Source: Sphingosinicella sp. BN140058 | GTDB taxonomy: Bacteria; Pseudomonadota; Alphaproteobacteria; Sphingomonadales; Sphingomonadaceae | Reading direction: 5' to 3' | Assembly (NCBI RefSeq): GCF_004135585.1 | Contig: NZ_CP035501.1 | Coordinates: 3,171,501-3,235,500 of the forward strand | DNA length: 64,000 nucleotides | In this document: positions 28,960 to 36,622 of the stretch, piece after piece | Position numbering within the stretch: the first letter of the stretch is position 1 | How the letters are laid out: each line of letters begins with the position of its first letter | Position numbers and translations under genes: made by a program | Notes under the pieces: model-generated | The model's database searches: none | What the model saw: only the letters and a program-made list of their open reading frames with translations | Told to the model about the DNA's origin: nothing

Positions 28960-29453
28960 CGCCCTCCTTCTGCGCCCGGCTCGCTCCGCTGTGTCTACCG
29001 TCCTGCTCTTGCGGGAGGAGCGGGCAGTAAGATGCCACGAACCCGGCGCTTCCGTTCCGCTCTGCGCGCCCAAAAAACAGGTGAAATACAGGCGGTGCGG
29101 GAAGGCAGAGCGCCGCCGGCGGCGGCCCCACCTCCAGCCCCCTCCCGCAAGTGCGGGATGGGAGTGAGAAGTGCGGGAGGGTGCGGCGCGTGAACCGCGC
29201 CCCATGCGGTCCTGCGTTGCCGAGGCATCGGGTGCGCTGCCGTCAGGCGGTGCTTTCCTGCTCGCCTTTGCGACGGGAAAAACAGGTGAAATACAGGTGG
29301 AGGTCGCCGGCGACGCGCGGCGGCAGGCGACCATGCTGCCGGTCGCCTGCGCGTCCGCAGTGTTTGCTGGTTCACCGAGTCAAAGAGCGGGGCGCCTGCC
29401 GCCATTCACTGTCGGGCGAACAGCGCTCCGAAGCCGTGGAACATAGCAGGAAC
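28960..29453. repeat. Intergenic repeat cluster A (tandem ACAGGTG motifs, hairpins, LexA-like box)
   Basis: This non-coding stretch holds two copies of the motif AAAAACAGGTGAAATACAGG (29073-29092 and 29278-29297), each a pair of 11-bp direct repeats. There are also CCCGCAAGTGCGGG-type hairpins near 29143, and a perfect 10-bp stem GCAGGCGACC/GGTCGCCTGC at 29323-29350. A GAAC-N7-GAAC box closes it at 29439-29453. The section 29278-29453 is clearly homologous to 33877-34044. No protein-coding gene is supported here. Confidence 0.75.
29439..29453. promoter_or_regulatory. LexA-like SOS box 1 (GAAC-N7-GAAC)
   Basis: GAACATAGCAGGAAC matches the alphaproteobacterial LexA direct-repeat consensus GTTC-N7-GTTC read on the other strand. 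It stands at the end of repeat cluster A. Read on the minus strand, it would control a transcript running leftwards through the conserved hairpin. Confidence 0.5.
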
Positions 29454-29602
29454 ATGCGTGATTGGCAAAGGCAAAGTCGCGACGAACGCGGGGCGACCGA
29501 TGCGTGAATCCTGGGAATGATGGCGATCGCGCACTGCCTGCTTAGTCCTGTCGCACCCGGGACAAGGAACATGCCTTGAAGGCGGAGCGTTCTGTAGCCG
29601 TA

Positions 29603-30055
29603 ATGAGAATTCCGGCCCTTTTCGCGCTCGCCGCCGCTGCCGTGTCGCTGGCCGGCTGCGACGACTTCCCCAAGGATCCCGATGGCACGCTCGACCGGGT
29701 CCGCGCCGAGCGCAGCTTCCGGGTCGGGCTGATCGCGCCGCATGAGGGGCCCGGGGCGGAGGCCGGCCGGGCCTTTCTCGGCCGGGTCGCCGCGGCCACC
29801 GGCGCGCAGCCGGTGATCGAGGCTGGATCGGCCGAGCCCCTGCTCAAACGGCTGGAGGAGGGCGAGCTCGATCTCGTCATCGGCGCGATGCACGAGAAGA
29901 GCCCGTGGGCGACTTCGGTCAGCCTGCTGCCGCCGCTGGCGCAGACGGTCACACCGCACGGCAAGATCCGGCTGCTGCCGATCGCGCGCAATGGCGAGAA
30001 TGCCTGGATCACCCTGCTCCACGGCGAGGCCAAGGCCGCAGGGGTGCCCGAATGA
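29603..30055 (+). CDS. Lipoprotein resembling a truncated solute-binding protein
   Basis: A 150-residue product from the ATG at 29603. The signal peptide (ALFALAAAAVSLAGC) has a lipobox cysteine. The remainder (SFRVGLIAPHEGPGAEAGRAFLGRVAAATGA; LLKRLEEGELDLVIGAMHEKSPWA) looks like the first lobe of a family 3 substrate-binding protein and stops where the second lobe would begin. It overlaps the downstream CDF transporter as ATGA, so the two are coupled. Its ligand is unknown. Confidence 0.7.
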   Translation: MRIPALFALAAAAVSLAGCDDFPKDPDGTLDRVRAERSFRVGLIAPHEGPGAEAGRAFLGRVAAATGAQPVIEAGSAEPLLKRLEEGELDLVIGAMHEKSPWATSVSLLPPLAQTVTPHGKIRLLPIARNGENAWITLLHGEAKAAGVPE

Positions 30056-31065
30056 GCGCGGACCGGACACTTCACGCGCAGCACGCGCCCCACGGACGCT
30101 CCGAGGACGGTGCCGACGGCATCAAGCCGCTGCCGCCGGAGATACGGGGCGACATGGCCCGCGGCCGCACGCTCGAATGGTGGACGATCGGGCTGATGGT
30201 GACCGTGATCGTGTCGATGGGCTTCGCCGCCGGATCGAGCCAGGCGATGCGCACAGCCTGGATCGAGGATCTGCTGAGCCTCGTCCCCGCCATCGTCTTC
30301 CTGGTCGCCGCCCATTTCGAGCCGAAGGCGCCGACCCGGCGCTTCCCCTTCGGCTATCACCGCGCCAACAGCCTGTCCTTCCTGATCGCCGCCGTCGCGC
30401 TCTGCGCCGTCGGCGTCAGCCTGCTGATCGAGAGCGTGATGACCCTGGTGAAGCAGGAGCATGCGACGGTCGGCCCGGTCAGCCTGTTCGGACACGAGAT
30501 CTGGGCGGGCTGGGTGATGGTCGCCGCGCTCGTTTATTCGATCGTGCCGCCGGTGATCTTGGGGCGGCTCAAGCTGCCGGTCGCGAAACGGCTGCAGGAC
30601 AAGGTGCTGCACACCGATGCGATGATGCAGAAGGCCGACTGGATGACCGGCCTCGCCGGCATCGCCGGGGTGATCGGCCTCGGCCTCGGCTTCTGGTGGG
30701 CGGACGCAACCGCCGCCGCGATCATCTCGCTGTCGATCCTCAACGATGGCGTGAAGGCGCTGCGCAGCGCCACCGCCGAGCTGGTCGACGGCGCCCCGCG
30801 CGCGCTCGACAAGGACGAGGAAGCGGAGGATGCCGCGTCGCTCCGCCACGAGCTTGAAGCGCGCTACCCCGGCGCCGAAGTGCGGCTGCGCGAGACCGGC
30901 CGCTTCATCCATGCCGAAGTGGCCGGGGCGGAGCGCCCGGACCCGGTGATCGACCTCAAGGCGCTGTGGCCGGGCACGCCGGAGCGCGCCTGGCGGCTGG
31001 CGCAATTGAGCTTCGTCGCGCGCGACGAACGCGGGCCGGGCGCGCCGGGGGATTTCGGCACTTGA
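30052..31065 (+). CDS. Cation diffusion facilitator (CDF) family transporter
   Basis: A 337-residue membrane protein. An N-terminal His-containing tail precedes about six membrane segments (WWTIGLMVTVIVSMGF; LLSLVPAIVFLVAAHF; SLSFLIAAVALCAVGVSLLIE; WAGWVMVAALVYSIV; GLAGIAGVIGLGLGFWWADA; AAIISLSIL). CDF-type residues include EDLLSLVPA, RFPFGYHRAN and HTDAMMQKADW. A cytoplasmic C-terminal domain follows. It probably exports a divalent metal by proton exchange. Its start overlaps the lipoprotein stop. Confidence 0.82.
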   Translation: MSADRTLHAQHAPHGRSEDGADGIKPLPPEIRGDMARGRTLEWWTIGLMVTVIVSMGFAAGSSQAMRTAWIEDLLSLVPAIVFLVAAHFEPKAPTRRFPFGYHRANSLSFLIAAVALCAVGVSLLIESVMTLVKQEHATVGPVSLFGHEIWAGWVMVAALVYSIVPPVILGRLKLPVAKRLQDKVLHTDAMMQKADWMTGLAGIAGVIGLGLGFWWADATAAAIISLSILNDGVKALRSATAELVDGAPRALDKDEEAEDAASLRHELEARYPGAEVRLRETGRFIHAEVAGAERPDPVIDLKALWPGTPERAWRLAQLSFVARDERGPGAPGDFGT

Positions 31066-31070
31066 GTCTC

Positions 31071-31090
31071 CTCTCCCCTTCAGGGGAGAG
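31071..31090. terminator. Hairpin downstream of the CDF gene
   Basis: CTCTCCCC-TTCA-GGGGAGAG is a perfect 8-bp stem six bases after the CDF stop codon. There is no long T run, so termination is likely but not certain. Confidence 0.5.
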
Positions 31091-31116
31091 GGCAGGGAGA
31101 GGGGCCGCACCGTATT

Positions 31117-31132
31117 GACCGTAATTACGGTC
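31117..31132. promoter_or_regulatory. Perfect 16-bp palindrome GACCGTAATTACGGTC
   Basis: A fully symmetric AT-centred dyad sits in the gap between the CDF gene and the convergent exported-protein gene, overlapping a TTGACC hexamer. It looks like a dimeric regulator site, but no gene starts directly downstream. The rest of 31133-31335 shows nothing identifiable. Confidence 0.4.
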
Positions 31133-31335
31133 GATTTTCTCGCGGCGGCATCGGCCTTGGTGAAGGGGCAGGCCCTTGTCCATCGCAGGCGCGAGCAAGT
31201 TGCCCTGGTTAGATTGGCCCGTTTCGTCCCGCCCTTTTTCGATATCGCACGTCATGGCGGCCGGTCCGGGTGCGAGCGGCTTGTCGTGCGATGCGCGCCA
31301 GCTGCTGGTCTCGCCGGCCGAGGCGCCGAGAAGAT

Positions 31336-31821
31336 TTAGCAGCGCGTCACGATGCTTTCGGCCAGGAGCGTCCCATTACGATCGCGGACGACGGACGCGA
31401 CCGATGCGCCAAGCGCCACCCAGAGCGGAAACCGGAGCCCGCCGCAGACCTGCTCCCGCACTGCCTTCTCCGAGCGTTCGGTCAGGGCAGCATGCTGCTG
31501 GGGCGTGATCGTCGCCGCGTCCCGATGGAGCGTGTAGGGATAGGTCAGCCGCAGACCATCCGCTTCGATCTTCTCCGACGTCAGGACGGGATCACGCTGG
31601 GGAAGATCTTCGTTCAGCTGCCGCGCCAATTCGCGCAGGACGCACGCGACCTTCTCCCTACGCTGAGGACCGGGCAGGCGCCGAAGCGCCGCCTCGGAAT
31701 CGACCACGGCGCCGCATGCGGCAAGGAACCGGCGCTGGGACTCGATCTGCTGCGGCGTCGGCGCCGCGGCGGCCGTTGCCGTGACCCCGCACGCGATGAA
31801 GATGGCGAGTGCGTTCCGCAT
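31336..31821 (-). CDS. Hypothetical exported protein
   Basis: A 161-residue protein with a signal peptide (MRNALAIFIACGVTATAAAAP). The mature part has four cysteines (AACGAVV; KVACVLREL; EQVCGGL; terminal TRC), which could form two disulphides. No family was recognised. A LexA-like box lies 61 bp upstream of the start, so the gene could be damage-inducible. Confidence 0.65.
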   Translation of the reverse strand: MRNALAIFIACGVTATAAAAPTPQQIESQRRFLAACGAVVDSEAALRRLPGPQRREKVACVLRELARQLNEDLPQRDPVLTSEKIEADGLRLTYPYTLHRDAATITPQQHAALTERSEKAVREQVCGGLRFPLWVALGASVASVVRDRNGTLLAESIVTRC

Positions 31822-31881
31822 ACCTGCCTCCTGGTCATCGGCAATGCCCTAAGCGGATCCGTGCCGGTGCTTCGATCCGGA

Positions 31882-31896
31882 GAACGTATATGGAAC
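31882..31896 (-). promoter_or_regulatory. LexA-like SOS box 2 upstream of the exported protein
   Basis: GAACGTATATGGAAC (GTTC-N7-GTTC on the minus strand) stands 61-75 bp before the minus-strand start at 31821. This is the usual promoter position for LexA control. Confidence 0.55.
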
Positions 31897-32003
31897 ATAG
31901 GTTGGCGTCAAATCGTGGCGAGGTGCGGAGGTGCGGTGCCTCTTCTCCTGCTTCGGCGATCAAGTTCCTAGTTCCCCCTCTCCCTACCCTCTCCCCAGAG
32001 GTT

Positions 32004-32028
32004 CCCATCAAAGTACTACTTTGATGGG
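32004..32028. terminator. Hairpin with 11-bp perfect stem, copy 1
   Basis: CCCATCAAAGT and ACTTTGATGGG flank a three-base ACT loop. It lies 23 bp beyond the NYN gene stop, as a 3' hairpin. The same stem recurs at 34808-34832. Confidence 0.65.
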
Positions 32029-32050
32029 GTCCCCGGGAGAGGAGCGGAGA

Positions 32051-32776
32051 TCAACGCTTGACCCGGATGTAGACGCTGCGGCCGGCGTCGCGGCGGACTT
32101 CGAAGGTGCCGGTGCTTTCGACGAGGTCGCCGAGCTTGGCGTGGCCGAAGGTGCGCGGATCGAAATCGGAGGCGAGGGCGGCGATGCGCTGGCCGACCGC
32201 CCCGAGCGCGACCCAGCCGTCCTCGCCCTCGAACTGGGCGATGGCGCGCTTGATCAGCGGCACCGCCAGCGCCGGGCGGCGCGTCGCCGCGTCGGGACGC
32301 GCGTCGGCGGGCTCGTCGGGCTTGGGCGCTTCGGGGAGGAGGTTTTCGGTGTAGATGAAGCGCTTGCAGGCCTGGCGGAAGCTTTCGGGAGTCTTCTGCT
32401 CGCCGAAGCCGTAGACGTCGATGCCCTGCTCGCGGATCCGTGAGGCGAGGCGGGTGAAATCGCTGTCCGACGAGACCAGGCAGAAACCGTCGAAGCGACC
32501 GGAGTGGAGCAGGTCCATCGCATCGATGACGAGCGCGATGTCCGACGAATTCTTGCCCGTCGTGTTGGCCGGGCTCAATTGCGGCTGGATGGCGTGGGCG
32601 GCGAGGATCTCGACCCACGACTTGAGCCTGGTGCCGGTGAAATCGCCATAGATGCGCCGCACGCTCGCTTCGCCAATCTTGGCGATCTCCTCGAACAAGC
32701 CGCGGGCGATGCGGGGCGAGGCGTTGTCGGCGTCGATCAGGACGGCGAGGCGGGGTGCGCGGACTTCGGTGGCCAT
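32051..32776 (-). CDS. NYN-domain RNase with C-terminal OST-HTH/LOTUS domain
   Basis: A 241-residue protein. The PIN-like NYN nuclease domain has its acidic residues in VLIDADNAS, SSDIALVIDAMD and VSSDSDFTRLASRIRE. A C-terminal OST-HTH/LOTUS module follows (PLIKRAIAQFEGEDGWVALGAVGQRI...FGHAKLGDLVESTGTFEV), an RNA-binding domain. This architecture is widespread in bacteria and is thought to degrade or process RNA. The ATG at 32776 is used; the much longer open frame upstream runs through repeats. It is divergent from an RNase H-like gene. Confidence 0.88.
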   Translation of the reverse strand: MATEVRAPRLAVLIDADNASPRIARGLFEEIAKIGEASVRRIYGDFTGTRLKSWVEILAAHAIQPQLSPANTTGKNSSDIALVIDAMDLLHSGRFDGFCLVSSDSDFTRLASRIREQGIDVYGFGEQKTPESFRQACKRFIYTENLLPEAPKPDEPADARPDAATRRPALAVPLIKRAIAQFEGEDGWVALGAVGQRIAALASDFDPRTFGHAKLGDLVESTGTFEVRRDAGRSVYIRVKR

Positions 32777-32884
32777 GGCGGACACATGCACCGGATGCGG
32801 GGCAAAAGGCCAGAGCTCCTCCCCCGGAAGCGCGAACATGTGCGCCCTTGCCGCCGCCGCGCCGCCGGCGGCAGAAGGACGGGC

Positions 32885-33256
32885 ATGAAGATCTTCTTCG
32901 ACGGTGGCTGCCACCCCAACCCTGGAACGATCGATGTCGCGGTGGTGCTTCGGGGGCAAAGCCACATTCGCACCACGATCGCCACCGGCGACAATAATGA
33001 CGCGGAATGGCGGGCCTTGCTGTTCGCGCTGGAGCTGGCGCTCGCGGCCGGATTGGACGACGTGCGCTTCGTCGGCGATTCCAAGCTGGTCATCGACCAG
33101 GCCGCGGGCCGGCTTCCCTGCCGGAGTGCGCATCTCCGCGACTTCTGCGACGAGTTCCGGACGCGCGCGGCGGCGATTCCGCGGCTGCGGCTGACCCATG
33201 TCCGGCGCGCGCAGAATCTGGCCGGCATCGCGCTGGATGCGGCGCGGTGGCGCTAG
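32885..33256 (+). CDS. RNase HI-like protein
   Basis: A 123-residue RNase H-fold protein. The first strand is MKIFFDGGCHPNPG (Asp6), the second acid is in NDAEWRALLFAL (Glu41) and the third in VGDSKLVIDQ (Asp65). A final Asp lies in NLAGIALDAA. This short RVT_3-like form lacks the basic protrusion of E. coli RNase HI. It starts 108 bp from the divergent NYN RNase gene, which suggests joint control. The substrate is presumed to be RNA:DNA hybrid. Confidence 0.8.
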   Translation: MKIFFDGGCHPNPGTIDVAVVLRGQSHIRTTIATGDNNDAEWRALLFALELALAAGLDDVRFVGDSKLVIDQAAGRLPCRSAHLRDFCDEFRTRAAAIPRLRLTHVRRAQNLAGIALDAARWR

Positions 33257-33275
33257 GACTGCCCTCACCCTCCCA

Positions 33276-34044
33276 CCGCTCCGCGGCGGGCCCCGCCCTC
33301 TCCCCAGCATGGGAGAGGGGGTTGGGGGCGGCCTTGACGCCGTTCGCCGCAGCGCCTCTCCCATCCGGCACTTGCGGTAGGAGCGAGGGTGCCAAGCGCC
33401 GCTCTGGCTGTGCTTGGTGGCCGCAAAAACAGGTGAAATACAGGTGGCGACGGCTGCGGCCCAAGCCGGGTGAGAAGAGTGCCGCCTTAGCCGCACCCCA
33501 TGCGATGCCAATTCAGGACCGCACGGGGAAGGCCCAGGCGCCGCATCCTCCCGCAAGTGCGGGAGGGGCCGGAGGTGGGGCGACGCCGTGAGGCGGCGCT
33601 CCTGCTGCCGCTGGATGGCCGCAAGAACAGGTGAAATACAGGTAGCGACCCCCTTTGAGGCGTCGGGATCGGAAACAGGGAAATACAGGCTGAGCGGCGG
33701 CGTGGCGGAGATGAGAAGGGCGCCGCACGAGGCGGCGCACCCACCCATGCGACGCCAACTCAGGACCGCACGGGGCGCGGTCAAGGCGCCGCATCCTCCC
33801 CCGAGTGGGGAGGGGAGCTACAAAAGGTGGGCGGATAAGTTAGGGTGCGAAATCTCCGCGCGCCGCTGCCAGCTTTAAAAACAGGTGAAATACAGGTGGG
33901 CGCCTGGAGGCGCGGGGGCAGGCGACCGCGTCCGGTCGCCTGCGCTTCCGCAGTCTTACTGGTTCGACGGTTCAAAGAGCGTGACGGCTGCCCGCTGCGG
34001 CTGGGCCAAGAACGCCTATGATAGCGACGGAACATAGCGCGAAC
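33276..34044. repeat. Intergenic repeat cluster B (array of ACAGGTG modules)
   Basis: The 850-bp gap between the RNase H-like gene and the next gene is filled with repeats. The ACAGGTGAAATACAGG motif occurs at 33425-33446, 33623-33644 and 33877-33898, with a degenerate copy at 33671-33690. A CATGCGAYGCCAAYTCAGGA block recurs at about 33497 and 33747, each followed by CCGCATCCTCCC and a hairpin. A perfect 10-bp stem (33918-33943) and a LexA-like box (34030-34044) end the array, as in cluster A. No gene is supported. Confidence 0.75.
34030..34044. promoter_or_regulatory. LexA-like SOS box 3 (GAAC-N7-GAAC)
   Basis: GAACATAGCGCGAAC has the same arrangement and flanks as box 1. On the minus strand a TATCAT hexamer follows at 34019-34024, a possible -10 for a leftward transcript through the conserved hairpin. 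Confidence 0.5.
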
Positions 34045-34108
34045 GTGGCGTTTTGTCCATTGCGATCTCTACGGCGCTCGAGAAGACCCGCGCGCGAGCG
34101 CCCGCCGT

Positions 34109-34501
34109 TCAGCGGCGAGGCAACGGATCGAGGCCGCGGAGGACGAGGGCGCCGTCGCCGTCGAGGAAGAGGCGGGCGCGGCGCAGCTTGAGCAGCGTGT
34201 CGGCGGGATAGCCGGGGAAGGGGCCGGGCATCGCGCGGTGGCGCGTGCCGATGCAGGGCAGGGGCACCGCGACCGATTGTCCCCGCTGGTGAAGGCTACC
34301 GCGCTCCACCGCGGCGATCCGGCCGCGCAGGGTGCAGGCTGCTTCGGCGAAGGCGCCGCGGGGCCGGTCCACGGCGGCGACATCGACGACGACCACCGAT
34401 GCCGCCGCGTCGCGGGCACGCGCATAGACCTGCGGCGGGAGCTCGGCCGCCGCAGGTGCGGCGAACGCGAGCAGGGCGAGTGCGAGACGGGAGCGGATCA
34501 T
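34109..34501 (-). CDS. Hypothetical exported protein
   Basis: A 130-residue protein with a signal peptide (MIRSRLALALLAFAAPAAAE). The mature part looks strand-rich (ASVVVVDVAAVDRP; SLHQRGQSVAVPLPCIG; ARLFLDGDGALVLRGLDPL) and has two cysteines. No family was recognised. The 330 bp upstream to the next gene hold no further supported gene. Confidence 0.6.
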   Translation of the reverse strand: MIRSRLALALLAFAAPAAAELPPQVYARARDAAASVVVVDVAAVDRPRGAFAEAACTLRGRIAAVERGSLHQRGQSVAVPLPCIGTRHRAMPGPFPGYPADTLLKLRRARLFLDGDGALVLRGLDPLPRR

Positions 34502-34807
34502 CCGGAAAGGCTAACCCAGCCCGCTCGCTTTGGAAATCACGTCTTCGAGAAGCGTCAACCGCACCAGTCGGCCGCGGCAGGGCTAATGGCTCCAAGTTTG
34601 CGCAGCCTTGCTCCGCCAGAGCCTCAATCCGTCCGATCGCCATAGGCGACCGGCGGTGTCAGCCCCTCCACCAGCTTTCAGCTGGTTCCCCTCCCCATCG
34701 GCTCTGCCGACAGGGAGGATGATAAGGTCACATGCACTCTCTGCGCTGAGCAGAATAGCCAGGCCCTAGCCCGTCGCAGTACCACTTCGATTGGATTGGG
34801 CCGGGTC

Positions 34808-34832
34808 CCCATCAAAGTACCACTTTGATGGG
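34808..34832. terminator. Hairpin with 11-bp perfect stem, copy 2
   Basis: CCCATCAAAGT and ACTTTGATGGG enclose an ACC loop immediately beyond the YceI stop. The stem is identical to that at 32004-32028. A decayed half (AGTACCACTTCGATTGGAT) lies just upstream at about 34778. Confidence 0.65.
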
Positions 34833-34833
34833 A

Positions 34834-35469
34834 TCAATTTGCCGGGTTGAACTCGCCGCTGATCTTGAGCGCGACCTCGTCGCCGAGGGCGGGCAGATAG
34901 GCGTTGATGCCGAAGTCGCTGCGCTTGATCGTGCCTTCGGCGGAGAAGCCGGCGACCGGCACCTTGGCGACATTCTGGCCGGCGCCGTTGAAGGTGACGG
35001 CGAGCTCGACCGGTTTGGTGACGCCGTGCAGGGTGAGATTGCCGAGGACATGGGCGCTCTTCGCGCCGGTGCGGTGGACAGCGGTCGAGACGAAGCGGGC
35101 CTGCGGGAATTTGGCGGTGTCGAAGAAGTCGGCGCTGTTGAGGTGCGCGTCGAGTTTGGCATCGTTGGTGCTGAGCGAGGTCGCGTCGATCGTCGCCTCA
35201 AGCCTGCTGGCGGCCGGATTGGCGGCATCGAGCTTCAGCTGCGCATCGAAGCGGGTGAACTCGCCATAATAAGTCGAGAAGCCGAAATGCGAGATCCCCC
35301 AGACGATCTTGGCGTGGCTCTTGTCGAGCCGGTAGTCGCCCGAGGCGACGGCCGGCGCGGCGGCCTGGGCCGCCGCCGGCTGCGCGGCGCTGGCGTTGAC
35401 CGCCTGGCCGGCAGCGGTGATGCCGAGCACGGACGAGGCGAGGATCAGGGCGAGATGGGTGCGGCGCAT
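34834..35469 (-). CDS. YceI family periplasmic protein
   Basis: A 211-residue protein with a signal peptide (LALILASSVLGITAAGQAVNASA). The YceI lipocalin-like domain is marked by YRLDKSHAKIVWGISHFGFSTYYGEFTRFDAQLKLD, VTAKPVEL-type strands (HGVTKPVELAVTFNG) and RSDFGINAYLPALGDEVALKISGEF. YceI proteins bind isoprenoid-like lipids; their physiological role is unclear. AAGGA precedes the ATG. Confidence 0.9.
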   Translation of the reverse strand: MRRTHLALILASSVLGITAAGQAVNASAAQPAAAQAAAPAVASGDYRLDKSHAKIVWGISHFGFSTYYGEFTRFDAQLKLDAANPAASRLEATIDATSLSTNDAKLDAHLNSADFFDTAKFPQARFVSTAVHRTGAKSAHVLGNLTLHGVTKPVELAVTFNGAGQNVAKVPVAGFSAEGTIKRSDFGINAYLPALGDEVALKISGEFNPAN

Positions 35470-35719
35470 GGGCGTTCCTTCGTGGGCGCCGCGTGGAGGC
35501 GCGGCGTTGTTGCTTTGCGGCGTGATCTAGAGCCGGCGGGGCGGTGCGGGAAGCGGCGGAGGCGGAACCTTGGTGTTGCGGGATTTGCAACGGGTGCGGG
35601 CGCAACTTTGGATTGTGCGCGTCTGCGCGGGGGAGCCTAGCGCTCCTGAGAAACCCTGTTAAGCTGCGCCGGTCACGTGCTGCGCGCAAAGGAAAGCCGC
35701 GCAGGCAGGGGAATGGGTC

Positions 35720-36622
35720 ATGGCCTTCGGCGTCTTCATCCACCGATCGGACTCGATCTACCGGGACATGCCTGCGACGCAGTATCAGTTTCCCCGCCAG
35801 TATCTCAGCCGCGCGCAGGCGAGTGAGGGCGACTGGATCGTCTATTACGAGCCTCGCAAGGTGCCTGGCACGCGCGGCTATTTCGCCGTCGCCAAGGTTG
35901 AACGCATCATCCCGGACCCTTCCGCGCCGGGCATGTATCTCGCGCTGATCGAGCCAGGAACCTATCTCGACTTTGCAACCCCGGTGCCGTTCACGGATGC
36001 AAGCGGCACGCTGGTGGAACGCGGCCTTCTCAACGAGGCCGGCGCAATCTCCGGTCGGGCACAGGCGGCGGTTCGCGGCCTCTCCGCCAGCGACTTCACC
36101 CGGATCATCGAAGCCGGCCTCGCCGAGCCGAGTCCCTTGCTGCCGCGCCTCGGCAGCGCGGAGCCGGATCAGGCCGTTCGCGAGGAGCACGCACCCTTTG
36201 CGTTCGACAAAGCGCGGGAGCGTGTCGCCATGCTCGTGTCCCGCGTGGTTCGCGATCGCGTGTTCCGGCGCATCGTCCTGCGCGCTTATGACGAGCGCTG
36301 CGCCGTCACCGGCCTCAAGCTGATCAACGGCGGCGGCCGCGCCGAAGTCGAGGCGGCGCACATCCGCCCAGTCGAGGCGAACGGACCCGACATCGTCAGC
36401 AACGGCCTTGCCCTCTCGGGCACTGCGCACTGGATGTTCGATCGTGGCCTGATCGGGATCGGGGACGACATGCAGATCCTGGTTTCGCGGCAGGTGAACG
36501 ATCCGGAGAGCGTTCGGGGCGTGATCAACTCGAGCGGGCGGCTGATCCTGCCCGCCCGGGTTGCGGACCGTCCGCATCCGCATTTCGTCACCTGGCATCG
36601 GGCGCATTGCTTCAAGCAGTGA
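35720..36622 (+). CDS. HNH endonuclease with N-terminal PUA/EVE-like domain
   Basis: A 300-residue protein. Residues ~5-95 (QYLSRAQASEGDWIVYYEPRK; YFAVAKVERIIPDP; YLDFATPVPF) look like a PUA/EVE-type module that can read modified bases. The C-terminal HNH nuclease domain has RCAVTG (~194), AAHIRPVEANGPD (His214), the Asn of SNGLAL and TAHWMFD (His237). This build fits a modification-sensing restriction enzyme; cleavage is inferred, not shown. It lies at the edge of the AT-richer accessory segment. Confidence 0.82.
   Translation: MAFGVFIHRSDSIYRDMPATQYQFPRQYLSRAQASEGDWIVYYEPRKVPGTRGYFAVAKVERIIPDPSAPGMYLALIEPGTYLDFATPVPFTDASGTLVERGLLNEAGAISGRAQAAVRGLSASDFTRIIEAGLAEPSPLLPRLGSAEPDQAVREEHAPFAFDKARERVAMLVSRVVRDRVFRRIVLRAYDERCAVTGLKLINGGGRAEVEAAHIRPVEANGPDIVSNGLALSGTAHWMFDRGLIGIGDDMQILVSRQVNDPESVRGVINSSGRLILPARVADRPHPHFVTWHRAHCFKQ

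Noticed and set aside
29542..31110. 522-codon minus-strand frame
   Set aside because: It is opposite the lipoprotein and CDF transporter genes and has no motif or signal.
31115..31339. 74-codon frame over the 16-bp palindrome
   Set aside because: It starts with TTG without a ribosome-binding site and resembles no protein; the palindrome is better read as a DNA site.
32777..33784. 5' extension of the NYN-domain frame to 577 codons
   Set aside because: The added residues come from repeat cluster B and the opposite strand of the RNase H-like gene. The NYN domain begins right after the ATG at 32776.
33276..34044. CRISPR-like array
   Set aside because: Repeat spacing and sequence vary, spacers are themselves repeated, and no cas gene is present.
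33276..34044. Integron cassette array with attC sites
   Set aside because: Cassette-like periodicity exists, but no integrase, no open frames in the units and no RYYYAAC core sites were found.
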